A stretch of DNA of 64,000 nt from Porpolomopsis calyptriformis (GCA_951640195.1 OX621169.1:1426001-1490000), one strand, 5' to 3'; counted from the stretch's first letter, positions 1-13,308 are shown. Notes: generated by a model not told the origin, from the letters alone. A program made the numbers and translations.

Positions 1-89
1 GCAGTTTCCACATGCAAGTTATTCTAACCGAACTGGGGGAATTGACAACCCTCCCGAGTTGACAATCGGCCAGCTTTTCATGTCAGTGA

Positions 90-3051
90 GTGATACGATG
101 GAAAGGTGCGCCTCCTTGTAGAATAAACATACGCCAATGTGTTGATCGTTCTGTCAAAAGTATGGCTAAGACCATTGATTCAGTACGCGAAACGTTATCT
201 CTTGGCCAAACTACAGAAGTAAACGCCAAAATGGACGAGCTCAGGAGAGCAACTTTATGGGTTTCTGAGACAATTTCTAAGATAGACGCGCCGTTGCCAT
301 GCATGGAACCTTCGCCGTCTTATGTGAATGTCTCCGCCGTTAATACAAAGCATTCACCTCAGGCGGGATCTGGACTGCCCGACGTCAACCCTCCACTGAT
401 TGACACCCATGCTACACAATTACAAGTTAACTTTGATGGGCAAGATGTATGTCGCAAGCGCTGCGCCTCATCAATGGCCGAAGCTGGCGACCGGGTGATC
501 AAAGCACCCAAGATGGAACCTCAGGACGATGCTACGCTTCTCGCTGCTGCTTCCCCGACCAAGCCGTCGCCTCCATTTCCAGCCCCAGGTACATCCATGC
601 CCATGGCTGGAATTCCAAACCAATCTTTACCTCCATCTACGTCTCCCTCTCGCCCATCCTCGCCAGGTGTATTGTCTATGAATTTGCTCCAACCAGCTGC
701 ATTGAACTTTTCGCACTTGCTACCATCTTCTGCTCCCCCTATGGATTTTGGTTTACCACCTTCATTTCCACCTCAACCTGTGCCTCCTTTTCCCCTAGGT
801 GCTCGCAATCGCGCCTCGTGGTCTGACGCGGCGGTCACACCGCCGCATCGGCACCACCAACACTCATTGTCCGGCCCATCACTCAACGTATCGGTCAACC
901 ACCACGGGCTCCCCATTATTCCACCACCCTCTTCGCTGCCTTTCAGCGCTCCAGGGACATTCGGCTCTCCGCCCCCTTCAATGCAGGGACCAATTACCAA
1001 TGGAGGCTCGTCAATCAGCCAAATCTCCTGCTCAGGATCTATGCCAACTCTTGCTAATTCATTGCCCTATGGATTCACTGATGTCCCTACTATGGACACA
1101 TTTGAGTTTTCATGCCCGTCGACATCGGCATCTGCACTACAAATCCAAACTATATCGCAAGACTCTGACGAGGAAGAAGAAACAGAGGATGATGCTGGTG
1201 ATGCTCAATTGAAGAGTGGCAATCAAGTGAGTCGCATATAGTCCCATAATCCGTCAACTAACATCCAGCGTAGTCGTCCTCTGAGGCTGGATCCTCTGGT
1301 ACTCGCGGAAACGATGTACCGCAAGAGTACCGCGCCGAAGTGGACCGAATTTTCTTTGAATTTTTAAACAAAATATGCTCTAATCGTAGGCGGCCCTTCT
1401 CGTTCCAAACTCAATATGAAGTTGCTCATTGTTTTTGTAGTTGATGCTGCAGATGCAAAGGGCGAACCTATACATCAGACCCTCATGGCCAAAAAGATGC
1501 AACGCCTGGATGAATCACCTGATTTCCGACCGTTCAAATTTCGTATCGCGGCTTTTACCAATGCTTTTTTGGAGGAGGTAGGCCCGAACTCAATCTGGCT
1601 GTATTGGTGCCTTGACCGTGAATTCCTTTGTAGCTCGCTAGAAAAGGGTATCCAGAAGATAAGATACCCATGAAAAAAGTGTGTTAGAACCTGATCAGGT
1701 TTCGTCTTTCCTTGACCATTATTTTTCACATCAGATCAGAAATTATCTCTGGAAACAAGAGTATATCCAACGTTTTAACGAGGATGGGAAGAAAGCCAAG
1801 TCGAAGGGTAATCACATTTGGAATATAGATGCGAAGAAGGGACGTGATGGTCGATGGATATTTCGACCATTCCATCGCAAATTGGCCGGATCGCCACCAG
1901 GCATTGCCTATATCGGTCTCCGTTGGGCCTGGACACCCCGCATCTGGGATCCTCAAGCATCTTCATTACATATTCCTGTTCAGTATAGTTCCCCTGTTCT
2001 GCCATCGTGGCTCTCATGGAAAGAGGATGTAATATCTGGTACCCCCCCACCAGATGCTGAGAGCTGTAACATCACAGTTGTAGCCACGGTACGTCCGTGA
2101 GATGTGATAACGATCATTTGATCAACTTTCGTATCAGTCTATTCGAGACGGGCAAGAAGAGCAACTGGTCCTTCCATTTCACCTCAACGTGGCTCCGATA
2201 TCCACCCTTGATACTTCGTTCTCTCCATCTCGACGTCCATCTCTTGCCGATCCACATGGTTCTCGGCGGGTTCAGAGTGACCCAGTGGTCCCTCAAGTCG
2301 CCTCACGGTTTGTCAAAGCCATTCTTCCGGTTTTCCTCGTATCTCATTTAGGTCTCCGTTGCGTGCCCGAAACAGCACAAGCCAACAGCCTCCTGCTACC
2401 AGTCAAGGCGCTCAGGTGATGCAGGTACTAACCAGTGCAGCACAACGTGTAGCACAAGAGGCGCAATCACAAGTGATTGCCTCGCTTAGTCCTACTGGGG
2501 AGTCATCTGGACATGAGCTTCAAGCTTTGGTCAAACAGCAGCACGTTTTGACTATGACGGCGGCAGCATTTGACAAAGAATTTACTAGCCAGCACCAGGA
2601 GGGCTCGCCGCCATCTCCCAGTCGTGCTTTGGCGAAAGCTGCTCACCAGGTTGTTCTTCAAGCAGCACGTTCGGTTCGCGCTGATCGGTCTGCTGCTGCC
2701 AATATAGCCGCTGCAGTAGGTGGATCGCCGCCATCGCCGAGTGCTGCATTGCCGCAGGTGACTGTGAACGAAGTTTCTGTTGCAACTCAGACAGCTGTTG
2801 CGCAAGCTGTGGAAATAACTGGACCTCTGTCCAGTGAGGTCGACGTTCTAAGGACGGCCACCTCCCTTTTGTTGCAGCAAGCCTGGGCACCAAATACAAC
2901 GTCATCGGAACCTTCTCAACTTACGACTTCAATGGATACAACACCAGCTTTGCCTCCAAGACCATTCTTACCGACGGGCAGTGGCTCTGCCCCTCCTTTC
3001 TCTTCCTCTCTTCTTCCACCGGCCTCACCGGAATATGAGTCCCATTGCTAA
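90..3051 (+). CDS. conserved fungal protein of unknown function, Pro/Ser-rich, possibly nuclear
   Basis: I do not recognise a named family. The first ~380 residues are low-complexity (Pro, Ser, His), ending in an acidic stretch (DSDEEEETEDD). After introns near 1227, 1389 and 1577 comes an ordered block: a segment with FRPFKFRIAAFTNAF, then ARKGYPEDKIPMKK and IRNYLWKQEYIQRFNEDGKK, then a Trp-rich region (GLRWAWTPRIWDP, LPSWLSWKEDV, GTPPPDAES). The C-terminus is again low-complexity, Ala/Gln/Val-rich, with two similar GSPPSPS..AL units, and ends at the stop at 3051. From memory this ordered block recurs in other agaric genomes, but I cannot attach a function; a DNA- or chromatin-associated role is only a guess. 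The 5' end is unresolved: the open frame begins at 90, an internal Met lies at 162, and a donor-like GTGAGT near position 86 suggests an exon upstream, perhaps beyond the window. It converges on the USP48-like gene. Confidence 0.55.
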
Positions 3052-3227
3052 TGTCTCATTCGCGTCCAAATTATCCGCAACTTTGCGTAATAAGTACACT
3101 AAAGGTAGGATTGTTGGGTATTTGAGTATTTTTCTTATATTTATCACTACAATCACCTAGAAGTCAATTCATGCATTTTCTTTCTTTCCTTTTCTCTTTT
3201 CTTTCCTTTTTTTAGGGCGAGAAGGAT

Positions 3228-6200
3228 CTAACAGAATGAATTATTACATATGCCGCAAAGTGTAGCCTCTGGAGGATTGCAAAACGTGCAGACAGGGCAA
3301 GGTCTCTCGCCACAATCAACCGGTGACGTTGCACGAGCACTGGGAAGTTGAGCTAGCAGCGTGCCACCAAAACCCCGCTCTTCTTCCCTCCGCTTTTTCT
3401 TTCCTCGCCCCTCATCGGAATGAGATGAGCTTTCGCTCTCCTCTCGAAGGTCGAGGAAGTCGTTCGCTAATATTCCGAGAGACGTCACGGTTGCAGCGTT
3501 GTCTTCTAATTCCTGTCCTCGGTAGAACAGCCTCTGGCATGTTGTTGGTATATTGAGCTGGTCCTGTAACTAAGAATGAGAGGCATCAACATATGTTATA
3601 CAATGTGTAAATACAAAAACTTGCCGTAATTTTTATGTCTTTCACTGTGGTATGCTTTGTCACCGTAAATTTCCTCCTAATACCTTTGTCCTTCACACGT
3701 AATCGCTTTGATTGACGCATTCCGCCAGATTTCCGACAGGCATAATCCAGGATTGAAGTTTGCCTGCCATTTGTCGAGACGAAGGCATCGGGTGGTTCGG
3801 AGGGTCCAGTCAGTGGGTCAGTAGCATTCAAGATGCGGACGGTGATGTCAGTGACTTCGTAATCTGATTTTCTGGTAACCCCTTCAAATACTGTTCGGGA
3901 ATCGCAGAACAGGAGCATACCTTTTCAGACGACACTCAACACAGACCGGAACTTCGTGCACGTATTTGAAGGTGCGAGAAGTGTCGTTGTCTGAGACACG
4001 TTTTTCCAAGGCGATCAAAGGACCGCCAGAGTACCTAAGACGGTGACATTTGTAAGAAGGGAAGGGCCTGAAGTGTGTGCGGTTACTAACAGATCTTCTA
4101 TCGAATCCCAATCGCTTCGGGTGACAACGACCATAGATCCGTCAAAATCAGTGGAATCATTAGGGTCAAAGATCAACTGATCATGTGAGCAGATAAATGG
4201 TGTATTGTCAATTGGGTCCGGTCGTGGATGTTCGGTCGGGCGGCACGACCAGCGGAGCCAAGATCGTACAAATTGAGCGGGGACGATGGCACAAGGGACA
4301 TTCTCGAGCAGCAGCGTGTTTCCGTTCAAAGCATTGTCGTGCATGTGCTTCAGCTTGGCCTAGTGTAATTTAAGTTGCCGGTGATTTCGGTATTGAAAAA
4401 TCAAACCTTTTCTTCCTCGACCATCTTACGAACTTCCCGTTTGTCCTCTTTCGATACGTGAACTAAGGCATCGCAGACAGGGCAAAGCTCGGCATCGGAT
4501 GGTACGGGATCCCAAGACGGATACAAGTCCATCAAAAGCTTTCCAGCCTACAGGCCAATAAGTAGAATCACTTTTATAATGGGAAGACAAACGCACTTTC
4601 TCAGGAATCCGACGTCTATTCATTGAACTGAGTGACAAGCCTCCGTGTTCGCAGCGCACATGATGATCGAACTGTGATGTGTCAGGAGGAGGGTCACCCT
4701 GTGAGGCTATATGCATTTTTGGCTTGACCAGCCTCCAATCTGACTAATTACGTGAACTTGAAATCTCCGCGGTACGGCAGGCTCACCTCTCAGCCAATGT
4801 TTGGAAATCCAGTGGCCTGGATTGCCTTCTGCATCTTCACACAATTGGTCAAATCGACAAACCAATTGTGGGTGTTCAATACGATACAGTCGCTCTTATA
4901 GGCAAAATATGAGATGGCCCGTCGGCTCAAAAACTGCCGCTTACCCATGAAAATATCATTCACACAAATTTTACATATGTTCTCCGTTGATAAGGCTGGA
5001 AGAAACCTGCAATGAGTTTCGGCGGTTATTTTCTGGGATGCCACCTAAAAAGAGGATAACAATGTAAACAAGAACAATCGGGATGAGGGCATGAGGCTAA
5101 CGTCACTGATCCGTTTCATACTGCTAGCTTTCTCTGGATCGAGGTTCCCGTGAGTGCACACAATATGGTCTATAGGAATCAGCTGCTGAGGAGGACAAGA
5201 TCCATTTCGACCATTAGACTCAGGTGAATTGTCTGGCATGTCGGTCTTGTGTCCAACAGACTGTCGAATGGCATGGTCATGCTCCAGCGCAGAGACTATC
5301 AATTTCTCTGACAGCCAACTTTCTAGCGCCTGACGACTGACGACTGTGGATTTCTGCACAAAATTCAGATCGTTTACCTAGCGTGATACAATCCATAGGG
5401 CCACAGACCTCGTCAGTAGAAGGTGTCCAGGATCGATAAATATCCACGACTTTTAACCGTGTCTCCTTATAGAGTCGTTCAACTTCCTCTGTGCTGTTCA
5501 GGGATAAATCAATGCTGAAGGGAGGAAACATAAATAACCCACCTCTTTTGGAATTTCTCACAAGCTTCATCATGAGCTGCATTAAGTTTGCTAACGACAT
5601 CCAATGCCCGCGGAGGGGGGATCGGAATGGGCAACGATGTTTGGAAGGGTAAGGAGGAATGGTTACGACTGCCTGATGTCTCTTTTCGAGAGTATATGAG
5701 CATATACGCATCCTTTGAGGATATGCGGCTGTCCTCGAATGGTTAGGTTACTTCTGGAAACAATAAGCAAGACACGGACTTGGTGTCATTGAATGATTCT
5801 TTCGGAATACTGCTAGATGGATTAGTGACCCTTATATCTATTAGTCAAGGGCTGGGTAGCAAATGATTGAGTGCGCACTCGATTATTTCGTCGTCACTGT
5901 CGTCGATTCTACGCTTCTTCGCGTTGGCTCGCTGCTTACGCTCTTGAGATCTAGGAGGCCTATCGACGGATCAGAATGGTACATGCATTCGTCAGACGGA
6001 ACCTTACTTTTCATTATCGTTGTCGTCATCGGGATTAGTCACGGGTCGCTTAGTAGTACGCTTTCCGCTGAATGGCTTTATCTTAGTCACAGTTTCATCG
6101 TTGAATTGAAACCAAGTCTGATTCCTGATGATGATTCAGTTTGAAACCCGACAAATGCTAATGATGAACATACGTAGTATCGAAGACCTGTGCTTCATAG

Positions 6201-7868
6201 TGACCGTGGTAGGCACTAGAGCCTTTGTGTAACAAGACGCCTCGCAGCTCATAAATTTCGTTCTCCCGCTGGGTGTGATTTGCGCTTGTGCTGCTTCTAG
6301 ATGCCGTGCCTAAAAATCGACCCATGTCAAGTGAAGTCGGGAATGATATGGAATGCTTCGACTTCTTGCGTTCCATGGACGCAAAGTCGTATACGAATCG
6401 GAGTAAAGAGAAGTGCAATATAGGTGGAAGCTCTCGAAGTTCGGTGTATCGTGTAGCGTCTTGAAGGCTGTCGCATTGTGGACAAAGATATCTATAAGGG
6501 TGAAAGGTTGGAGACAAGATTTGAAATCATAATGGGACACCAACTTGTTATCTCCAGATAACTTTTCTGGTTGAAGAAGAGCTGCAATTCGACCCTCCAA
6601 ATTTGAACTATTCTAAAAGGCAGAATTGTTCATCACCTTGGAGTGTAAATTTTGTATGGACATACTTCGAAATTGATCTCAATCTCTAGGAAGTCCGTCA
6701 CACGTTCAGATCGGTAATGGCAAGTATTGTTCCCGCAAATTGTTCCGTAAACTTGTTTACCTTGGAACTAATCGATGATAAGAACGGGTCCTTGGATTGT
6801 CAAAACAAAAGACACACCTGACCAGTGATGAGAGATTGCAGAGAAGGATCCGATTGTTTTTGAAATTCGGCATCCAAGTGTGAGATAAATAGTTTAGAAA
6901 ATCTATGTGATGAAGTCGGCAATTATCTATCGTGATGCGGGAAAGGTAACGGACTCTTGCGCATCTTGCTGTTCAGTTGTCCGTAGTTGCAAACTTTCGA
7001 CAAAGTTCGTGGGGTTGAAAACGCTTTGTGTACTCTCTTGTAAAGCGGCGAATGTCACTTGAAGTTGAAAGATTGGTGATTTCTGTAGAGATCTGATTTC
7101 GAGTTTGGAGGGGGGCAGAACGAGAGGCCTTACTTCAAACTGATGTGTCATGTCTTGAGACGGCTGACACCGATAAACGCCAGTGCGGAAAGCAAGATCC
7201 CGAAACCATACCTATTTGAGTTGAGGTATTGAAAGACGCAATAAAATAGTATACTAACTTGGAGGAAAGCATTCGCATAACACGTTGCCCCGAGATTCTG
7301 TAATTGATGTCGTTAAAATCCGATATGAGTGAAGATCCACGCGTACCTTGAGACCAACAGGAAGATTCGGATCTCTTGTATCGAAAATGGGATTCTGACC
7401 AAGATCCGAAGCATTTAAAAAAAGTTCTCTGGCCCCATCTTTGAATGTTTATGAGTTCGTGATATTCATTGACGCGTGAATGAGACGCCTACCCTCGTCC
7501 TCCCATTCCTCTTGACCAAGGTAGTTGAGACAATTCGGGTTCGTCTTGCAGAGCTTCTTATTGCATTGCGGCGATTCGTCGTCAGAAATAATCACAATGT
7601 CCGAAAGTGGGGCAGCATCGTGACTCTCTTCCTTCTGCTTGGAAGAGGACACGTACAGGTTCGGACAGGAAAGAAGGGCGTTCCGTCTCGAAAACCCACA
7701 AGTTGCTAGTAGATGTTCTCGAGTGATACTCGAAGTATTTGTGACTTCCGTACCAACCCATCCCCAAGCCGAGTAATCGTTGCAGGCTAGTTTGTTGCGT
7801 TTGAATTGTTCCCCTGCCGCCAGACCCTTGGCGGAAGGTGACGCGCGTCGTTTTCGCTTAATCGCCAT
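3228..7868 (-). CDS. USP48: ubiquitin carboxyl-terminal hydrolase, USP48 type
   Basis: Cysteine deubiquitinase that removes ubiquitin from substrates, probably nuclear. The N-terminal ~120 residues are basic and Ser-rich. After two short introns the catalytic Cys box reads GLKNLGATCYANAFLQ (around 7350-7280), followed by QQDAQEF. Farther on come the USP zinc-ribbon cysteines, LPPILHFSLLRFVYDF, and the His box SSAYHGHYEAQVFD (near 6200), with TWFQFNDE downstream. Three DUSP-like modules follow, recognised by VCTHGNLDPEKASSMKRIS, RCEHGGLS and FICSHDQLIFDP, in the same order as in animal USP48. A ubiquitin-like segment lies around 3590-3750. The extreme C-terminus carries a RanBP2-type zinc finger (CPVCTFCNPPEATLCGIC), which I do not recall from animal USP48. 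Length, domain order and catalytic residues all look intact. The start at 7868 is the first Met of a clean first exon. Confidence 0.88.
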
Positions 7869-8082
7869 AGGTCGAGCCAGACAAAGCTGAAGGATGGTTT
7901 CAAATGGGTTGTTGATGATCGCGTCACGCTCCTATTCTGGACGCGGATGCTTGTCAAGCGACTCTCATCAAGCTCAGCGCCTCATTATTATAGAGAATAT
8001 TATAAATTGCTTTCCCCAGGAATGAGAGAAATCCGTAATGCCAAGATCGAAGAGTGGGGGGTCACCAGGCATGCATACTCCA

Positions 8083-11000
8083 CTATGGTGGTCCGATGGT
8101 CCAGGTACCCCCACAAATACACCTGGTCGTCCAAGCCTTCTCCCAAGCACGCCAACGCCAGGAAATGTGACCAGCAACTTTAATGTTACCCCCAACTTCT
8201 GATCGACCGCCACATCCCTGACAATGTAAAGTTGGGCCGCCTTTTACCAGGAGACCCTTCGAGACAACATCTCTGTCTTTTTCCTTGATTACCCGCTCAC
8301 TCAGCAAAGTCCCATCCATCAAGTCTGAAGTTTTGATGAATAAAGTTGGCTTGTCCAGGATGGAGGAGTTTGCCAGTTTTTGAATAACTTTACGAACAGT
8401 TGCGGCCATGGCGTCCGTTGGGCAGCACAATGCAAGACTTCTTCGCGAGTCAGCCACTGCAACCAAGACATAAGCTCGTCCGAGAGGTTTTCGGAAGCTG
8501 ACTTACATGTAACAGCCGAAGCATACTGAACACATTCCGCAAGGACTGGGTCCAAGGCAGTGAGATCAATTCCTGAGCAATCAACAAGGTCCACAAGGAC
8601 ATCTTTGACAATTTGAGCATTCTCTGTCGCGGGTGACAACGTTCCCAGGTAGGCTCGAAATCGTTTAACGTGCTTAAGCACACCATGTAAGTTCGACAGC
8701 GCGTAGGGTTGAACCAGGTGCAACAGTATAGACAAATCTGGCGATGTTTGCAACTCAAAGCCAAGAGACACTATGAAGTTATGATGGAATTGACTGGACC
8801 AACGCGATACAGCAGAAAAGACACTCACGTGGAGCCCAACCAGAAAGGTCATTGTGACTTTCTGCTGTCGGTTGCGATGCCAGGGTGTTTGACGCGAGAA
8901 GCACAGCATGCCTCAACAGCCTGCCAAAGAAGTCAACGGACCAACCAGACAACCCCACAAGTTGCCAAACAGCCTCTGTCACGCGGTGCAATCAGCGAAA
9001 ACCGATGTGATGATCCCGGGAACAATACCAAGATCATAGGCTTCATCCTTCTTGCAGTCCTCGAACGCCATGTTACATGCTACAATTGAGCACATATCAT
9101 GAGCAGTCTGCCACCGAGCTGCCAGCATCTCTCTATCGCTGCCTCTCGCAGCGTGGAGGGCCCTCGTCCTGGATTGAATAGTCCGTGTCACGCTCCCTCG
9201 CAACGCAAGGATGACTCTCGTACCGATAGATCTCCACTACCACGCCAAGAAATTCCCAAGTTCTCACCTCTGCTATCATGTCATGGTTATCTTCAAGAAT
9301 AGATATCGTATGATAGAGCACTTCAACCATCTCATCCATCGGAATGGATGGGTGTGAGAGGGTGTGCGAAATGTCGGCAATCGATTTTCGAGATCGAACA
9401 GCTGAGGCAATAACAAAGGAAAGGGGAGGCCTCGATCCGATCGCTTCCGGTGAAACGGAAATCAACGAGGGGCTTAGTTTAGAGGATGTGAATTTATCCT
9501 TCACCTGGGGAATTTTTGTTTTTCCGCCTCGGGAGAGTATGAATCAATGTTTGTGTGGATTGCAGCGAAGATGAGACGCTGCATATTAAGGAATCATTTG
9601 GTGAGACTGCGGCAATCAATGGTACTTTAGCCAGCCGATTAGTCGTGTTTATGACAACTGATTACGGGACTCACAATCTCCTCCTGTGTTTCCCGCAGAT
9701 GAGATGATCAAAGTACTCTCCCAATCTTCGCCGTCGGTTAAATCAGGCCTTCGGGAGACAATGTATCGAAGGGATTTTGACGCAAAACCAAGAGACTCAC
9801 AACTTGAGTACAACAAATTTTCCAACGGCACCATCCTTCTCTTGAAGACCATGTTGAGGTATAGTGCGTGAAGTATTCAGGATACCAGCATATATATCAA
9901 CATCACTGGACGTTGGCATAGTGCACCGCGCGACGAAGGCCAATACATCAGGAGCGAACGACCGGCTACTCTCGCGGTTAATAAGCTGGATATTGGTTAT
10001 CAACACAAGACAGGGAAAACAAATGATGACAATTTACCCATGAGGGATTACTTGACGGTGATGGGTTTCGCGATATGGAATAAACAATCAATTCAGAGGT
10101 GAGTGTTGAGTGGTCTAACAAATGTACTGAAAATGACTGATCGAAGAAGATATCTCTGGAATAGCATCTGATTTGCTTACAGTCCCCTAAATCAAGTAGA
10201 CTTGCACATAAGTAAACTTGTCCATTCTCAATCTCATCGATAGTAGATGATCGGACGGGGGATTTGTCGTTCTTACGAGGAGAGTGCGGTTTCAAGTACT
10301 GAGGAGGCGCGCATATGAACCACATTTGGGAAAGGGGTGTATTTGAGAGGTGGATTGGCGGCAGGGGGTGTGATGTTATGCCTATGCCGAAATTGTCTGC
10401 GTGACGTCAACATACAAAAAAACGAGAAGATTAGAATACTTTAATGCGCACTCGTTAGCATACCCTCAAAGCTCAGTCGTACCTCGCATAATTCTATCGA
10501 GGATTCTTCATTCCACACCAAGGCAACAGTTGGGTCTGCTGAGGGAGGAAAATTTGGCGCTGCTAAGTCCATGGGAAGATTCAGATCCGCGGTACTGTAT
10601 CCCGTAGACGTAGCAATGGGATTTGGAGGCACACGCGAACGCATTGCTATCAGTATTGAGGATTCTGTGCACCTAGTATTAATGGTATATATTGCAGTGT
10701 GGTAAGAGTTGCTCGCCATTGTATCCAAGGCCAATGGCGGCCTTACTACAGATTTTCGTGTTCCCTGATTCGTGTGACATGTCATGAATAGGGAAGCCCC
10801 GATTTTCTTGACCTTTACTGGATTGTGTAAGGGAGCAGCTCATAAACTTCACCGAAGGAGAGTATGGGTGGAGATAACAGAGAGTGAGGTGGTGAGTCTG
10901 GGCCACTAAAAGAAGGATGGGAGTAGAAAGTGGGGCGTGAGGACCTCGAGGTGGGAGACGCCTAGATACAGCGTCGGAATCAATCGTCCACTGTGATTGA

Positions 11001-11555
11001 AAACGCGGTGGGATTAAAAGAACACAAAGATTGAGTCATGGGGTACGGACCTCGCGTTCAGCGCTAGTCCAATCGACAGCGACAAGGCTGGCTGATCGAG
11101 GTATATTCCAGGAGTCCTTGACGTACCACTCATCGATTTGCAAACCTCGTTTCCACATGACTGCGACTGCATCGACGAGCCCAGGAAAGTATGCGAACAG
11201 CCAGTTGCCGTCTGGACAGATAGAAACGATTGTTGGGGGCTCATACGAATTGGGAGCAGACAGAATGGCAGGTGAAGGGAGTATAAATTGCCTTGAAGAT
11301 GGGAATAAACGTCCTAGGACGAAAGGTTGATGGGAATGAGCGGTAAAAATAGTGGATGTCCTGGCCCACTGTACTGGCTTCAGTTGATACCTGAACGGGA
11401 GACAGGTTTTGGAGAAAATAGCTCAAGAGATCAAAACGCGCTTACCTTTGCGGCTGTACAAACAGAGAGAAATCAAACCAGCTTGAGTTCAGATGATCCT
11501 CTTCCCTACCCTTTCCTTTCGGGGGTGAAAAGGATGATTTCCCGTCCGAAAACAT
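8083..11555 (-). CDS. MED16: Mediator of RNA polymerase II transcription subunit 16 (MED16/SIN4)
   Basis: Tail-module subunit of Mediator, linking gene-specific activators to RNA polymerase II in the nucleus. The start at 11555 opens MFSDGKSSFSPPKGKG, then an intron, then PVQWARTSTIFTAHS. The N-terminal beta-propeller-like region contains IVSICPDGNWLFAYFPG and a WKRG..IDEWYVKDSW stretch, typical of fungal Med16. A later part has THHLTLCYLHPYSPSVK. The C-terminal helical half includes LQTSPDLSILLHLVQPYAL and NLHGVLKHVKRFRAYLG. A GTAAGT..TTGCAG intron near 8515-8460 leads into the last exon, which ends with the family's cysteine module CQGCGG..WRAWEKAWTTRCICGGTW and a stop at 8083. Many introns lie between 8.9 and 11.0 kb and I did not fix each one. 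It is divergent from the first copy of the tandem family, 122 bases between start codons. Confidence 0.82.
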
Positions 11556-11677
11556 GGTAAAAAGCGGTTGAAAGCCTGAGATTAATGGCCAAGGCTCCGA
11601 CGAGGGACATAGATTGTTTAGTCATGCCACTTGAAGGCAACAACCAAATACCATCCTCCTCTACTTCCTCCTCTATA

Positions 11678-12982
11678 ATGATTCTGAGAGCGCTCTGCTC
11701 TGCATTTACCGCAATTCACCTCCTTGGCGTCTTTCGAACCGTAGTCGCGCAGACCTCTGAGGCAACCTGTCTTTCCTCGTTCAACTGGGTTAGTCTCTCA
11801 CTGCGCCCAGCTTGGAGAACGCTGTAATTGATTCGTCCTTCAGGCAGACAATTCTCTTGGGCAGAGCCCTTGCCTTGTTGCCGCCTTTTTGATAAGACAA
11901 TGCAGTTCATCTGGTGAGTCCAATCCATGCTTCTTGGTAGCACTTCCTCAATGTTCCCTATCAAGAAATTGACATCCCGATACTGCCCGCGGGCGATCAC
12001 TATGACCCAGGCGATACAAGTGCCTGTAACTGCAACACTGCTGTATATTCGTTGATCTCTGCATGTGCTGATTGTCAGGGTCGTCTGTTTGATACGTGAG
12101 TTGGATCCACCTCTCAGTGTATAGAGATAAACTATTCTCTCTCCAGTTGGACCGAATGGAGTGTGAACTGCACCAACGTTTATCGCGGGATGTAAGTTTG
12201 TTCTCATCAATAGGGGCCTCGTGTTTATTTTCGGTTTAGTTTCCCGTATCCCATCCCATCTGGCACAGCTGTCCCAGCTTGGGCCTACTTGGATGTTCTG
12301 GTCAGTATTTCATACTTAACTATTTGGCGCTTTTTGAGATAGGAAACTGTAGTCAAGTAACGTGTATAACGCTACGGCAGCCAGGTCGGACATCAGTAAG
12401 TTTGCTTTTGTTGTCGAACAACCTCTTCTTCAATGAGCGTATCTTTACTTCAGATGCACCTGAATCTCTCCCTCCTGGCGCGTCTTCCACACCTTCAATC
12501 CCTTCACCAACCTCTACTTTCTCGGCGAGCACCACCGCTATGCCCCCTCCCTCAGGTGGCTCGTCGCATCACGTCGATGTTGGACCCATTGCGGGGGGCG
12601 TAGTCGGTGGACTTGCCGTAATCGGACTTGCCGCTGCTCTTATCACTTTTCTCATCCTTCGCAAGAAACGAGAGGGTATACCGATCGACGGCTATTATGA
12701 TCCTCCAGCTGTTTCGGAGCTGCCATTATCCCCAGCACCGTTGAGTGTCTACCCTCATTCTCCGACACCGCCAAAATTATACGTAAGAGATTGTTTAAGA
12801 TACATTCGTTCAATACTCATTCCCTTCAGGATCCGTCTGATCCTTCGACTTTCCCTGACGTGTTTGCTTCGCAAATTCCGCGCACTCCACTGGTGGACGC
12901 TAATCCTCGGAACCAATATCTCGGCACTCCATCTCCGCCCCCGATGGGTCTCACCCAATATTCCGGGCCACCGCAAGTTTGA
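11678..12982 (+). CDS. tandem family copy A: secreted/single-pass membrane protein, Cys-rich ectodomain
   Basis: No biochemical function is known to me; the architecture is clear. It has a signal peptide (MILRALCSAFTAIHLLGVF..VVAQ), a short ectodomain spread over five small exons, a Pro/Ser/Thr-rich stalk, one transmembrane helix (VVGGLAVIGLAAALITFLIL) with an RKKR stop-transfer, and a Pro-rich cytoplasmic tail ending GPPQV. Ectodomain landmarks are SPCLVAAFLIRQC, YDPGDTSACNCNTAVYSL, SACADCQG, WTEWSVNC and FPYPIPSGTAVPAWAYLDV. This pattern recalls a large agaric family of hypothetical membrane proteins. Introns use GTTAGT, GTGAGT, GTAAGT and GTCAGT donors. The last exon is preceded by CAG at about 12829, and the stop is at 12982. 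The tail differs from copies B and C, being longer with a SPPPPMGL-like end. A cell-surface receptor or sensor role is inference only. Confidence 0.75.
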
Positions 12983-13308
12983 ATTACTCGTTCTTTTGTC
13001 ACTTTCGTTATGCTTGGAGACATGCTGTTGATACGGTCATGATGGTAATGGAGAGATCGTGAGGGATATTATACCGTCATTAATTTAAAGCATGATAGCT
13101 CTGATGTATATATTGGATTATTGAATCCCAACGGACTATCGGCGACCACCAGCATCATCGGTCCCTCTGAAATATGCAGATGATGAGCAGAGGGCACGGA
13201 TAGCCCGCACAATTAATGCAACACTTTTCTGGCCCTTATCTGCAGATGGCAGTCCACCCCAGTATGTCAGTCTAACCAAGGCATCCATCCTCTATTTTTC
13301 CCGCTGTA
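12983..13308. other. spacer between copies A and B
   Basis: This 326-base stretch holds the 3' flank of copy A and the promoter region of copy B. The last part (from about 13240) is shared with the region upstream of copy C. I see no additional gene. Confidence 0.5.

Noticed and set aside
799..1212. 137-codon alternative frame inside the first gene
   Set aside because: It is a shadow of the Pro-rich main frame; its His/Ser-rich content is explained by the low-complexity DNA.
8319..8909. helical protein at 8.3-8.9 kb as a centromere protein (CENP-I/Mis6)
   Set aside because: The downstream exon carries the Med16 C-terminal Cys/Trp module and the upstream exons the Med16 propeller, so it is part of MED16.
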